A stretch of 64,000 nt of DNA, from the NCBI GenBank assembly GCA_034436755.1, contig DAOTVB010000152.1, positions 4,159 through 68,158 of the forward strand, written 5' to 3'. Made by a program: the position numbers and the translations under genes. The notes under the pieces were generated by a model. The model made no database searches, had not been told where the DNA came from, and saw nothing but the letters and a program-made list of their open reading frames with translations. The stretch comes from CAKZQX01 sp034436755. Its GTDB lineage: Bacteria > Chloroflexota > Chloroflexia > Chloroflexales > Chloroflexaceae. Positions 24,031-32,422 of the stretch are shown piece after piece; position 1 is the stretch's first letter; the number at the start of each line of letters is the position of its first letter.

Positions 24031-25862
24031 ACGACATCATCACCCAGCTCGGCCTCCAGCAGTTCGCGGCGGTACATGGCGGCATAGCGCCCACCCTGCC
24101 GGAGCAACGCGTGGTGTGTGCCCCGCTCAACGATGCGCCCACCATGCAGCACGATAATCTGGTCGGCTTCTTTGACGGTGGCGATCCGCTGGGCAATGAT
24201 GATACTGGTACGACCCTGCATTACCGTGCGTAGTCCCGCCAGGATCTGCGCGGCTGTGTGGGTATCCACGCTGCTCAGAGCGTCGTCCAGCACGAGAATT
24301 GCCGGGTTGCGCAGGATGGCGCGGGCAATTGCCACCCGCTGCTTCTGTCCGCCCGATAGTGTGACGCCCCGCTCGCCGATCAGTGTATCCAGCCCATCCG
24401 GGAACTGGGGCAGATCATTGCTCAGGCGCGAGATTTCGACTGCGCGCCGGATCTGCTCGTCCGCAGCGGGCTCCATACCGTCAGGCTGCCCTGACCGGCC
24501 AAAGGTGACATTCTCGCGCAACGAGATGCTGAAGAGGAACGTCTCCTGCGGCACATAGCCGATGCTCTGGCGCAGGTGGTCGAGTGGCAGCGTGCGCACA
24601 TCCCGACCGTCGATCAGGATGGTACCCTCGCCGGGGTCGCGCACCCGGCCCAGCAGACTGATCAGTGAGGTCTTGCCACCGCCGGTTGCCCCGACAATTG
24701 CCAGCGAGGTTCCGCGCGGTACTCGGAACGAGATATGCCGCAACACCCAGTCCTCCGGTGGCGGCCCGTTCCCACTATGTTGATCAGTCGTCAGTTGTGT
24801 GGCATCCGCTGCCGGTTCCGGGGCGGCAAAGCGCACCCCAACATCCTGAAACTCCACCTCGCCCGCGATTTCTTGATCAAAGGAAGCATCCGTGGGTGAG
24901 GTAATCATCGGTTGACGCTGCAGCACCGCATTGAGACGCTCCGTCGAGGCGACCGCCTGCTGATAGAGATTGACCATCCAGCCCAGCGCAATCATCGGCC
25001 AGGTCAGCAGGCCCAGGTAGGCATTGAACTGGACCAGTTCGCCCAGAGTGATCTGCTCCTGCGCCACCAGGCGTCCACCGAAGAGCAGCACCAGCGCGGC
25101 CACACTCCCCAGAATAAGCGTGACTCCCGGCCACAACACCCCGCTTAACCGGGCATAGCGCAGGTTCAACCGGCGGTAGTGGTCATTGGCCGCCGTGAAG
25201 ACGCGCAACTCGGCCTCCTCCTGCGCATAGGCCTTGATGGTCCGAATGCCGCTAAAGTTTTCCTGGGTACGGGTTGAGAGGTTGCCGAACTGATCCTGCA
25301 CGGCGGAGAAGGCACGGCGCATGCGCCGGCCCAGCAGCACAAAGACAATGGTCACCAGCGGCAACAGCAGCAGCACCACCAGTGTCAGCGGAACATTGAT
25401 CAGCAGCATCAGCACCGTGGCGGCGGGCAGCGTCAGCAGCGCGGTAAAGCTGCTGCTCAGGCCGGGGCCAAGAAACTGCCGTACCGCGCTCAGGTCATTG
25501 GTCATCCGGGCCATCAGGTCGCCGGTATGCATCTGGCTGTAGAACTCCTGATCGAGCAGCATCAGGCGGTCAAACAGGGCCGCCCGTAGATCGAAGTCAA
25601 TCCGATGGGAGACCCCCCCGATCAGCATGCGCTGACCGAACTTGAAGAGCCCATCGACACAGGCCACCAGCAGGATCAACCCGCCGTAGCTCAGTAATAT
25701 CTGATTGGTAAGCTGCCCGGCCTGGATCGTATCCACTGCCAGGCGCAGAACATACGGCCCTAGCGCGCTGACGGCGGCCCCGGCGGCCGCACAGAGCGAT
25801 CCGGCCAGCAGCAGGTAACGATAGCGCGCCGCATAGGGCCAGAGGTAACGCAGGCTATGCAT
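24015..25862 (-). CDS. ABC exporter subunit A (degenerate ATPase site)
   Basis: 615 residues from the ATG preceded by GGAGAAGGG. Type 1 transmembrane domain (about 10-310; coupling words QMHTGDLMARMTNDLSAVRQF) and a nucleotide-binding domain: Walker A VGATGGGKTSLI (about 390), Q-loop GYVPQETFLFS, canonical signature LSGGQKQRVAIARAI, Walker B ILVLDDALSSVDTHT, and H-loop-equivalent IIIAQRIATVKEAD. The catalytic Glu after Walker B is Asp and the switch His is Gln, so this subunit contributes the non-hydrolysing site of a heterodimer with subunit B. The N-terminal domain/ATPase linker carries a short Thr/Asp insertion (ADATQLTTDQHSGNGPP). Confidence 0.88.
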   Translation of the reverse strand: MHSLRYLWPYAARYRYLLLAGSLCAAAGAAVSALGPYVLRLAVDTIQAGQLTNQILLSYGGLILLVACVDGLFKFGQRMLIGGVSHRIDFDLRAALFDRLMLLDQEFYSQMHTGDLMARMTNDLSAVRQFLGPGLSSSFTALLTLPAATVLMLLINVPLTLVVLLLLPLVTIVFVLLGRRMRRAFSAVQDQFGNLSTRTQENFSGIRTIKAYAQEEAELRVFTAANDHYRRLNLRYARLSGVLWPGVTLILGSVAALVLLFGGRLVAQEQITLGELVQFNAYLGLLTWPMIALGWMVNLYQQAVASTERLNAVLQRQPMITSPTDASFDQEIAGEVEFQDVGVRFAAPEPAADATQLTTDQHSGNGPPPEDWVLRHISFRVPRGTSLAIVGATGGGKTSLISLLGRVRDPGEGTILIDGRDVRTLPLDHLRQSIGYVPQETFLFSISLRENVTFGRSGQPDGMEPAADEQIRRAVEISRLSNDLPQFPDGLDTLIGERGVTLSGGQKQRVAIARAILRNPAILVLDDALSSVDTHTAAQILAGLRTVMQGRTSIIIAQRIATVKEADQIIVLHGGRIVERGTHHALLRQGGRYAAMYRRELLEAELGDDVVTSDE

Positions 25863-26217
25863 AGCAGATGTTTTCCCTTCTCCCGCGTAGTTACTGCGAG
25901 TGATGCGTGTTGCAAACGAACGTACGTACCAGTATAGCACCTGAACAGTCGGTGCAGCCCGGCTGATCGAGTTGACAATAAGCAAGAAAAGGAGGGTGTG
26001 TCGTTTGCGCAAAAAGTTCGCAGGAAGCAAAAGCAAAAACTCCTAAAATTCCTTTTAAGCAAAAAAAAGCCCTATGACCTGTTCACACCCCGGTTGATCT
26101 CTTCCGGTGTCTCCTGTGAATACCTCATTACAACGCGGAAAACTGCGGCATGTCGGTTGGGTGAATTTTGCGTTAATGCGGATTACAAATTGGTCCCATT
26201 TTGCTCAAAAGCAACTA

Positions 26218-26246
26218 TTGACAAACCGTATTGATTCCTATATAAT
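26218..26246 (+). promoter_or_regulatory. consensus σ70 promoter of pufBA
   Basis: TTGACA (26218-26223), a 17-bp spacer, then TATAAT (26241-26246): an exact match to consensus with ideal spacing, about 175 bp upstream of pufB. It implies strong, activator-independent potential; oxygen or light control would then have to act through repression or through the ~165-nt leader. The 25863-26217 stretch upstream has no gene or other feature I can support. Confidence 0.8.
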
Positions 26247-26419
26247 TACATCAAGCCGATGGGGATTGCAAGACATACATCACAGCCAACACTACTCACC
26301 AGAGGGGAGGCGGGTAGCAAGGTAAATGAAGCGAACGATGTATCGCATTCCCAGGTGACACACAGTTTTACGGGATCTCTGTTTGGATCAGGTATAGTTT
26401 GTACATGGGAGGTTTAACC

Positions 26420-26605
26420 ATGCGTGACGAAGACGATTTGGTACCACCAAAGTGGCGTTCACTGTTCAACAACCAGGATTGGTTGATCCACGACATCGTT
26501 GTTAAGTCCATCTATGGCTTCTTGGTCATCGCCATCCTCGCCCACATCCTGGTGTTTGTCTGGCGGCCGTGGCTCGGGCTTGATACTGTCACAATGGGAG
26601 GCTAG
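26420..26605 (+). CDS. pufB: light-harvesting B808-866-type antenna β polypeptide PufB
   Basis: 61 residues. The ATG follows GGGAGG by 7 bp; an upstream in-frame ATG is less likely because the protein then begins with the Chloroflexus-type MRDEDDLVPPKWR. One membrane helix lies at about residues 26-48. The bacteriochlorophyll-ligating His is His42 (ILAHIL), and His24 (WLIHDI) is the second conserved His of β antenna proteins. The C-terminal VWRPWLGLD is a typical aromatic interface belt. Together with the α chain it forms the circular core antenna in the cytoplasmic membrane that passes energy from chlorosomes to the reaction centre. Confidence 0.95.
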   Translation: MRDEDDLVPPKWRSLFNNQDWLIHDIVVKSIYGFLVIAILAHILVFVWRPWLGLDTVTMGG

Positions 26606-26611
26606 GAAATT

Positions 26612-26812
26612 ATGACTTCACGAAGCGCAGTTCGAACGAATGCAATCATTTTCAGCATCTTAGGCCTGGTGGTTGCACTGCTCATCCATTTCCTGGTTCT
26701 TAGCTCGCCACGTTATAACTGGATCGATCCGGTGTTGCAGCAGACCGAAGCGGCACCCGAGGCTCTCTTCCAAGGTGCGATGATGGTCTTGGCGACCCTG
26801 GGCCTGATGTAA
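26612..26812 (+). CDS. pufA: light-harvesting B808-866-type antenna α polypeptide PufA
   Basis: 66 residues. The ATG lies 6 bp after the pufB stop, with GGGAGG overlapping the 3' end of pufB as its ribosome binding site, so the two are translationally linked. A short cytoplasmic N-terminus (MTSRSAVRTN) precedes a single helix (about 11-31) containing the BChl ligand His26 in ALLIHFLVL. The periplasmic C-terminus (about 35-66) ends in a second hydrophobic stretch (GAMMVLATLGLM) that is probably removed by processing, as described for Chloroflexus antenna α. A strong hairpin follows the gene. Confidence 0.94.
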   Translation: MTSRSAVRTNAIIFSILGLVVALLIHFLVLSSPRYNWIDPVLQQTEAAPEALFQGAMMVLATLGLM

Positions 26813-26841
26813 GCCTGGTCATCCGGTGAGTGAGAACACCG

Positions 26842-26881
26842 TACAACCGCCAGCAGGCCCTGCTGGCGGTTGTATTTTTTT
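26842..26881 (+). terminator. intrinsic terminator / 3' stabiliser after pufBA
   Basis: A perfect 14-bp stem TACAACCGCCAGCA / TGCTGGCGGTTGTA with loop GGCCC, followed by seven T. It would end most pufBA transcripts and protect their 3' ends, allowing antenna proteins to be made in excess over PufC. Confidence 0.9.
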
Positions 26882-26921
26882 ACATCACGCAATCCTCAGT
26901 TTTGCAAATAGGACAAGAGGA

Positions 26922-26950
26922 TTGACCCGGGCGAAGAGAAGTTGTATAAT
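26922..26950 (+). promoter_or_regulatory. σ70-type promoter of pufC-bchG-bchP
   Basis: TTGACC (26922-26927), a 17-bp spacer, then TATAAT (26945-26950), lying after the pufBA terminator and ~215 bp before pufC. It gives the cytochrome and pigment genes their own start. Confidence 0.65.
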
Positions 26951-27165
26951 AGGCAACAAGGACACCGGGAGGAATGTATCATTTCCGGCAGTAAACTACG
27001 ATATTGTGGCTCGTAGTGGGTTGTATTTGTTGTCCTTTATGTCATAGGGTGGGTGGGGTACGTATTCGCCTTAATCGCGACGTTAGAGGCCGGACGGCAG
27101 CAGATCACCTGTTGTAGCCTGTGTGTCGGTCCCGACTTCTGACCTGGAATTGAGGAGACTTGCTT

Positions 27166-28452
27166 ATGCAAGCACAACAAGGGCCGAATGACCGCCAGCT
27201 TGCCGTCATTATCTCAATTATTGTCGGCGCAGTGGTGGCGGTCGTTACAACGGCAACGTTCTACTGGATCTATGAGCTTGCGAGTGGTCCCGAGCGCCGC
27301 CAGGCAGCTATCGCCGCGCAGCAGCGGTTTGACTACAGCGAGCAGATCCAGCAAATCGTCAACGCGGAGCCGAATGTGGTTCCGGAGGGTGATCCGCGCG
27401 AGCCCTGGATGGGGGCCGATGCCTGGCAGGCTGGTATTCAGGCCGGTCAGGAGTATATCGACCAGTTTCAGCAGCCGCAGAATGTGCAGGTGTTGACTGG
27501 TTTGACTACGGCGCAGAGCTGGGCCTACATGCAGAATTTGTCGGCCGGTATGGGGGTAGGGTGTCAGTATTGTCACGATCTGCAAAACTTTGCATCCTAC
27601 AATATTCCGCAGAAGACGGCGGGCCTCTTGATGCTCCAGTTGACCCGGGATATCAACGCAGAGTATATTGTAAATCTGCCCAACTATCAGGGCAATTATG
27701 TGCGTTGTGCCACATGTCACTACGGCGAGCCGGTGAACATGCCGACCTGGGGGCCGGAGTTTGAGCAACTGAATCAGCCGATTGATGTGAATGTTACGGT
27801 CATCGACGGTACAACGGGTGAGCCCATTACCGAGATGTCGCGTAAACCGCCGGAATTGCAGGGGTTGGTATCGCTGGAGAAAGCGATCCTCTGGAAGACC
27901 TACAACTATGAGGTCTGGCGGCCGTACAACCCGGCTGATCCCACCAGTGGTCGTGGTACCCTGGCGCTGGCCTACAACTATGACGGCATCGCCGGGCCAT
28001 CGCAGGATCAGACGAATGTCAATCAAGGCGCAATGAACTACATGGGCTGGTCGATTGGCGAGGGCTGTACGTACTGCCATAACTCGCGCAACTTCTACGC
28101 CTATGAAGATGGCGCTCCCGGCAATCTGCCGACCGATCTGTACGGGCAGAAGAAGCTGAAGACCGTCCGGATGCTGCTGATGTCCACCTGGATGGCGAAC
28201 AACTGGACCCAGTATGCGGCTTTCTCCAAGGGACCGGCGGATGGTAGTGTTGAGCCGCTCCTGGAGAGCCAGCAGTATCTCAAGCCGATCAACGATCAGT
28301 ACTGGGCAATGACGGGTTGCTATACCTGCCACCGTGGTAACGCAATTCCGCTCGGTTCGCTGAACGAGGCCAGTATTCCGGAAGGTGAGCAGGGGGTCAT
28401 TCTCTTCCCAGAGACCCTGCGTGGTACGCAGCAAGCAGAGCCACAACAGTAG
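27166..28452 (+). CDS. pufC: membrane-anchored tetraheme cytochrome c-554 PufC
   Basis: 428 residues, ATG 8 bp after GAGGAG. An uncleaved N-terminal anchor lies at about residues 13-38 (VIISIIVGAVVAVVTTATF). Four CxxCH haem-binding motifs follow: CQYCH, CATCH, CTYCH and CYTCH, at about residues 130, 180, 305 and 386, with distal Met ligands probably in helices before each (for example AYMQNL, LLMLQLTRD and LMSTWM). The protein is the reaction-centre-associated electron donor of Chloroflexus-type phototrophs, oxidised by the special pair and re-reduced by a blue copper protein (auracyanin). pufL and pufM are not adjacent. Confidence 0.95.
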   Translation: MQAQQGPNDRQLAVIISIIVGAVVAVVTTATFYWIYELASGPERRQAAIAAQQRFDYSEQIQQIVNAEPNVVPEGDPREPWMGADAWQAGIQAGQEYIDQFQQPQNVQVLTGLTTAQSWAYMQNLSAGMGVGCQYCHDLQNFASYNIPQKTAGLLMLQLTRDINAEYIVNLPNYQGNYVRCATCHYGEPVNMPTWGPEFEQLNQPIDVNVTVIDGTTGEPITEMSRKPPELQGLVSLEKAILWKTYNYEVWRPYNPADPTSGRGTLALAYNYDGIAGPSQDQTNVNQGAMNYMGWSIGEGCTYCHNSRNFYAYEDGAPGNLPTDLYGQKKLKTVRMLLMSTWMANNWTQYAAFSKGPADGSVEPLLESQQYLKPINDQYWAMTGCYTCHRGNAIPLGSLNEASIPEGEQGVILFPETLRGTQQAEPQQ

Positions 28453-28477
28453 CGCATCATTATTCGCCAGGAAGGTC

Positions 28478-28551
28478 GGTTGCACATGGCGCACAAGAAT
28501 GGTACTATTCCGTGCAGGCTCTGTGAGGAAGCCATGAAACCATGTGCAACC
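28478..28551 (+). other. 12-bp inverted repeat with 50-nt loop upstream of bchG
   Basis: GGTTGCACATGG and CCATGTGCAACC are perfectly complementary and enclose about 50 nt, ending 29 bp before the bchG start. It could be a 5' leader structure controlling bchG translation, a regulator site pair, or an mRNA processing site between pufC and bchG. It is not a simple terminator because no T-tract follows. Confidence 0.5.
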
Positions 28552-28580
28552 ACTTTTCATATATGTAAGGAGGGTCGCTG

Positions 28581-29513
28581 ATGGACCTCCGTCATGAAGG
28601 GCCGGTTGTCGCGCCATCGGCGTCGCAAGGCTCATCATCTATGTTCAACATTGGGATACTCCTGCGCCGCACCATCACGCTGATGAAGCCCGTCACCTGG
28701 TTCGCTGCATCGTGGGCCTTCCTGTGTGGTGCTGTTGCCAGTGGCGCGGTGGCCTGGTCCTTCGACTCAGTCGGCCGCCTGCTGCTTGGTGTCATTATGG
28801 CCGGTCCCATCCTGTGCGGCCTCTCCCAGATCGTTAATGATTATTGCGATCGTGAAGTTGATGCGATTAACGAGCCGCATCGCCTGATCCCGTCTGGTCT
28901 GGTCAGTATGCGCCATATCTGGATCATCACGCTGCTGTTGACCTGGCTCGGCAGTATGATTGCGCTCTGGCTGGGGCCGGAAGTTGCGCTCTTTGTCGGC
29001 ATCGGGTTCCTCTTTGCCGTCTCCTACAGCATGAAGCCCTTCCGGGCCAAGCGCAACGGCTGGATCGGTAATGCGCTGGTCTCCTTCTCCTACGAAGGAT
29101 TGGCATGGGTTGCTGGGCATGCGGCCCTCGCCGCGTTAAGCTGGCAGAGCGCGCTGCTGGCGTTCTTCTACTCGCTTGGCGCGCATGGTATTATGACTGT
29201 CAACGACTTCAAGAGTATTGAGGGTGATACGCGGATGGGTATTCGCAGCATTCCCGTGCAGTATGGCAAGCAGAAAGCTGCCTGGATGGTTGTGTTTACC
29301 ATGGCACTGGCCCAGATTGCAGTTATTATTGCCCTGTTCCTGTGGGGCAATCCAGTTGCCGCCGGTGTGGTGCTGACGCTGCTGCTGGTGCAGATTGTGC
29401 CCTTTGTGCGCTTCATTCGTGATCCGGAGAATAATGCGGTCTTCTTTAACGCAACGGCGATTATGCTGTTTGTGTGGGGGATGCTGGCCGCAGCGATTGG
29501 TCTGGCTGGATAA
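28581..29513 (+). CDS. bchG: bacteriochlorophyll a synthase BchG
   Basis: 310 residues, ATG 6-7 bp after AAGGAGG. A UbiA-superfamily prenyltransferase with about eight or nine helices. It transfers geranylgeranyl (or phytyl) diphosphate to bacteriochlorophyllide a. The first Asp-rich motif is NDYCDREVDAINEPHRLIP (about 89-107) and the second is NDFKSIEGDTRMGIRSIP (about 208-225), both as in BchG/ChlG. LMKPVTWFAASWAFLCGAV near the N-terminus is a BchG hallmark. It lies between pufC and bchP, so antenna apoprotein, haem donor and the terminal pigment steps are physically linked. The N-terminal ~20 residues are polar and non-conserved. Confidence 0.95.
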   Translation: MDLRHEGPVVAPSASQGSSSMFNIGILLRRTITLMKPVTWFAASWAFLCGAVASGAVAWSFDSVGRLLLGVIMAGPILCGLSQIVNDYCDREVDAINEPHRLIPSGLVSMRHIWIITLLLTWLGSMIALWLGPEVALFVGIGFLFAVSYSMKPFRAKRNGWIGNALVSFSYEGLAWVAGHAALAALSWQSALLAFFYSLGAHGIMTVNDFKSIEGDTRMGIRSIPVQYGKQKAAWMVVFTMALAQIAVIIALFLWGNPVAAGVVLTLLLVQIVPFVRFIRDPENNAVFFNATAIMLFVWGMLAAAIGLAG

Positions 29514-29524
29514 AGGAGGGTAGC

Positions 29525-30754
29525 ATGGCTCAACGTGTGCTGGTTGTAGGTGCTTCGGTCGGGGGCGCGACTGCGGCGACGACGCTCCGCGCAGCGGGGA
29601 TCGAAACCATTATGCTGGAACGCGAACTGGTCAAGGCGAAACCCTGTGGGGGCGCTGTGCCGCCGGCCGCCTTTCACGAGTTTGATATCCCGCAGCACCT
29701 GATCGACCGCAAGATCCATAACTGCCTGATTGTCTCGCCCAGTGATCAGCAAACCTCTGTTCCGGTTGCCGGTAGTGTTCCAACTGAGGATGACTATGTG
29801 GCAATGGTACGGCGTGAGATTTTTGATCACTTTCTGCGGGATCGGGCACAGGAGCAGGGCGCAACGTTGATCCATGGTACGCTGACCGGCCTGCAGGTTG
29901 AGCCGTCCGGGGTGGTGGCAACCTACCACGATCCGGCGGGCCAGACGCATACGCTGGAGGCGGATGTGGTGATCGGGGCCGATGGAGCCTATTCGCCAAC
30001 GGCGAAGTTCCTGGGCTTGGCACCTACGCCACGCGCGGTCGCCATTCAGGAGCGGATCGCGCTGCCGGAAGATAAGCTGGCCCGCTGGGAGGATACCGCC
30101 GATCTCTACCTGGGGCATGAGGTCAGTCCCGATCTCTATGCCTGGGCTTTTCCCAAGCATGACCATATCACGGTCGGGGTGGGCGCGGGTCATGGTCACA
30201 CAAAGGTCGTCAAGCAGTGCCTGGCAAATCTCAAGGTTCGCCTGGGAAGCGCGCTTGACGGTGGGCAGGTGATCCTGCGCGAAGCGCATGCGCTCCCGAT
30301 GAACCCGCGCAAGCATATGGCCTTTGAGCGGGCCATGCTGATTGGCGATGCCGCCGGGTTGGTGGTACATACCTCGGGCGAGGGCATCTACTGGGCGATG
30401 AAGAGCGGTGAGATGGCCGCGCAGGTGCTGGCCGAGTGTCTGGATGTTCCCAGCGCGCAGAATCTGCAAGCCTACGAGCAGCGCTGGTGGAAGCAGTATG
30501 GCAGCATGTACACCTTCCTGCGCTGGCTTCAGTCCTGGGGCTATGGCAACGAACGCCAGATGGAAGTCTTTACCGAGATGTGTCGCAACAAGGATGTACA
30601 GCGCCTCACCTTCGACAGCTACATGCACAAGCAGATGGTTCCGGCTCCCTGGATGGCTCAGCTTGGTATGACCCGCGACATCCTGGTGAGCCAGGTGCGG
30701 AACTACCTGCGGCGGCGACCATCGGCCCGGCGGGATATGGTTCCGGTTTCGTAG
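29525..30754 (+). CDS. bchP: geranylgeranyl reductase BchP
   Basis: 409 residues. The ATG after AAAGGAGGG begins the FAD-binding dinucleotide motif VLVVGASVGGATAATTLR (about 5-22). Further family words are KPCGGAVPPAAFHEF (the substrate-side C-G-G), VVIGADGAYSPTAKFLGL and MLIGDAAGLVVHTSGEGIYWAMKSG (key residues GDAAG-V-P-like loop). The enzyme hydrogenates the geranylgeranyl tail of bacteriochlorophyll a (or the free diphosphate) to phytyl with NADPH. It is 11 bp downstream of bchG. A 14-bp tandem repeat starts 6 bp after the stop, then a terminator shared with the convergent MFS gene. Confidence 0.95.
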   Translation: MAQRVLVVGASVGGATAATTLRAAGIETIMLERELVKAKPCGGAVPPAAFHEFDIPQHLIDRKIHNCLIVSPSDQQTSVPVAGSVPTEDDYVAMVRREIFDHFLRDRAQEQGATLIHGTLTGLQVEPSGVVATYHDPAGQTHTLEADVVIGADGAYSPTAKFLGLAPTPRAVAIQERIALPEDKLARWEDTADLYLGHEVSPDLYAWAFPKHDHITVGVGAGHGHTKVVKQCLANLKVRLGSALDGGQVILREAHALPMNPRKHMAFERAMLIGDAAGLVVHTSGEGIYWAMKSGEMAAQVLAECLDVPSAQNLQAYEQRWWKQYGSMYTFLRWLQSWGYGNERQMEVFTEMCRNKDVQRLTFDSYMHKQMVPAPWMAQLGMTRDILVSQVRNYLRRRPSARRDMVPVS

Positions 30755-30760
30755 GGTCAA

Positions 30761-30830
30761 GGGTTAACGGTTAGGGGTTAACGGTTAGGGGTTAACGGTT
30801 AGGGGTTAACGGTTAGGGGTTAACGGTTAA
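30761..30830. repeat. heptamer-based tandem array after bchP
   Basis: Five copies of the 14-mer GGGTTAACGGTTAG, i.e. ten alternating heptamers GGGGTTA/ACGGTTA, the last copy ending TTAA. Starts 6 bp after the stop codon. It resembles telomere repeats only by chance of sequence. Confidence 0.95.
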
Positions 30831-30865
30831 ACGTTAGATCATTCTTGGCAACTGTTAGACAGATG

Positions 30866-30900
30866 AACCGGCTGGGAGATAGTCTCCCGGCCGGTTTTTT
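30866..30900. terminator. bidirectional intrinsic terminator
   Basis: AACCGGCTGGGAGA, loop TAG, TCTCCCGGCCGGTT (one G·T-type mismatch in the stem), then T6. It ends the bchP transcript and abuts the stop of the convergent MFS gene. Confidence 0.8.
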
Positions 30901-32189
30901 CACGCCTCACGCCTCCTTCCCTGCCGAAAGCGCATGATAAAGACCAGCAGACTCAGCAGCAGTAGCAGTTCTCCGACCAGACCATATGTCGTCGCAATGC
31001 CAACGCCATCGATCAGCGGCTGGCTGACGATTGGCGACAGGAACTGCCCCAGAAAGACCGCCGTGGTAAACCCGCCCAGCGCGCGCCCTCGCAGGGCGGC
31101 CGGCGTCTGGTTTGCCAGCCAGACATTCAGATTCGGCATAAGTAACCCGATGCCAAAGCCGCCGATGGGCAGTCCAAGCATAATCAGAGGCCAGCCTTCC
31201 GCCAGGCTGACCAGTTGGTAGCCGATGCCGGTCAGGGCGAAGGCCAGAATAATCACCGTGATCCGGTGAAACCGCGCATCAAACCAGCCGAACAGCGCCG
31301 CCGCCAGCGCAAAAAAGAGCGCCATCTCGCCGACGATCAGTCCGCTCTGGGTTGCCGTTGCGCTGGTCAGTGTCTGCAGGTAAAAGGGCAACTGCACCGG
31401 AACAAGGTAAAAGATGATATGCATCATAACGACGGTGGGATAGATCACGGCCATCAGGCGGAGCGGGGCGCGTTCCGGGGGGGCTGCATGCCGGGCCGGT
31501 TGTTCCTGGGCATAGCGCCGGGCTTCGGCAACACAATCACCCGGATCGTATAGCGGTTCCGGGATCGGATCTTCCGGGAGATCGCACTGCGGCTCGTAGA
31601 GCCGGGTGATGATAAAGGGCAAAACCAGGAACGAGACGAGATAGATCAGAAATGGTGCCCGCCAACTGACGTCCGCCAGCAATCCCCCGAGCGAGAGAAA
31701 GAGAGTTCCCCCAAACCCCATAAACGCCGCCTGTAGTCCCAGGAACTGCGCGCGCCGGTTGCCGATATAGTAGTCGGCAATCAGTGTAGTGACACTGGTC
31801 ATCACGCCGGCAACGGCCAGCCCCAGGAAGGCCCGCCCGATCAGCAGGGTTGTCAGCGAGTCGGCGAACAGGCCCGATCCGCCCGCCAGCCCGTAGACGA
31901 CCGCCGCCACGACGAGCAGCCGTTTGCGCCCCAGGGTATCCACAATGTACCCGGTGATGGGCGCGCCGATCACAATAAACAGCGCCGGTAGCGTCAGGAC
32001 CAGCCGCACCCAGAAGGCCACGTTGTCCACATCCGCAAAGACCGCCTGCATGGTCGGCAGGGCCGGAGCAATGGTGGCGCCGGCCATCACCGTGAGCATG
32101 CTCGTCGCCAGCAGGGTTCCTCTCAGCACGATGCCATCGGCGGTATGTGCGGGGCGCAGCGTGGCGACATGGTTTGTATTCTCGATCAT
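30900..32189 (-). CDS. major facilitator superfamily transporter
   Basis: 429 residues from the ATG 3 bp after AAGGAGG. Twelve hydrophobic segments are expected; the loop 2-3 motif A is GYIVDTLGRKRLLVV (about 72-86), and GLAVAGVMTSVTTL fits the motif C region of exporters. A central cytoplasmic loop (about 195-240) is rich in Glu/Pro (EPQCDLPEDPIPEPLYDPG). The overall pattern is that of drug/metabolite:H+ antiporters (DHA-like), but the substrate cannot be told. It converges on bchP and is unlikely to be linked to photosynthesis. Confidence 0.87.
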   Translation of the reverse strand: MIENTNHVATLRPAHTADGIVLRGTLLATSMLTVMAGATIAPALPTMQAVFADVDNVAFWVRLVLTLPALFIVIGAPITGYIVDTLGRKRLLVVAAVVYGLAGGSGLFADSLTTLLIGRAFLGLAVAGVMTSVTTLIADYYIGNRRAQFLGLQAAFMGFGGTLFLSLGGLLADVSWRAPFLIYLVSFLVLPFIITRLYEPQCDLPEDPIPEPLYDPGDCVAEARRYAQEQPARHAAPPERAPLRLMAVIYPTVVMMHIIFYLVPVQLPFYLQTLTSATATQSGLIVGEMALFFALAAALFGWFDARFHRITVIILAFALTGIGYQLVSLAEGWPLIMLGLPIGGFGIGLLMPNLNVWLANQTPAALRGRALGGFTTAVFLGQFLSPIVSQPLIDGVGIATTYGLVGELLLLLSLLVFIMRFRQGRRREA

Positions 32190-32422
32190 GTTCCTCCTTG
32201 TGCAGCGCAATGCATAGCAGGCGACGAGCTTATGCGAGTAGAACGTGTATTGAATTCTACCAGACTATATCACACGCGTCACCTGTCTTACATTCCGGCT
32301 CACACGGTCTGGTGGCCGGCTCCGATGTCCGCGCCGTTGTTGTCATGGAAGTGGATGTTACACTGCTGTTGCGGGCCGGAACAAAAGCGCGTATCATGGC
32401 GCCGACTTGCTTTGTTCTATAA

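Noticed and set aside
26326..26358. 10-codon leader peptide upstream of pufB (MKRTMYRIPR)
   Set aside because: Shine-Dalgarno spacing is poor and the peptide shows no attenuation logic; kept only as a possibility.
26974..26994. 6-codon mini-frame (MYHFRQ) upstream of pufC
   Set aside because: GGAGG lies only 1-2 bp from the ATG, too close for initiation.
27214..28638. A 474-codon open frame antisense to pufC
   Set aside because: Protein is Leu/Arg/His-rich without domains, and the sense strand encodes four CxxCH haem motifs; a codon-bias shadow.
29168..30760. A 530-codon open frame antisense to bchG/bchP
   Set aside because: It spans two well-supported genes on the other strand, with no RBS or recognisable motif.
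14910..30830. GGGGTTA / GGGTTAACGGTTAG arrays as telomeric repeats
   Set aside because: Internal, short, mixed with many unrelated heptamers; the similarity to telomere repeats is incidental.
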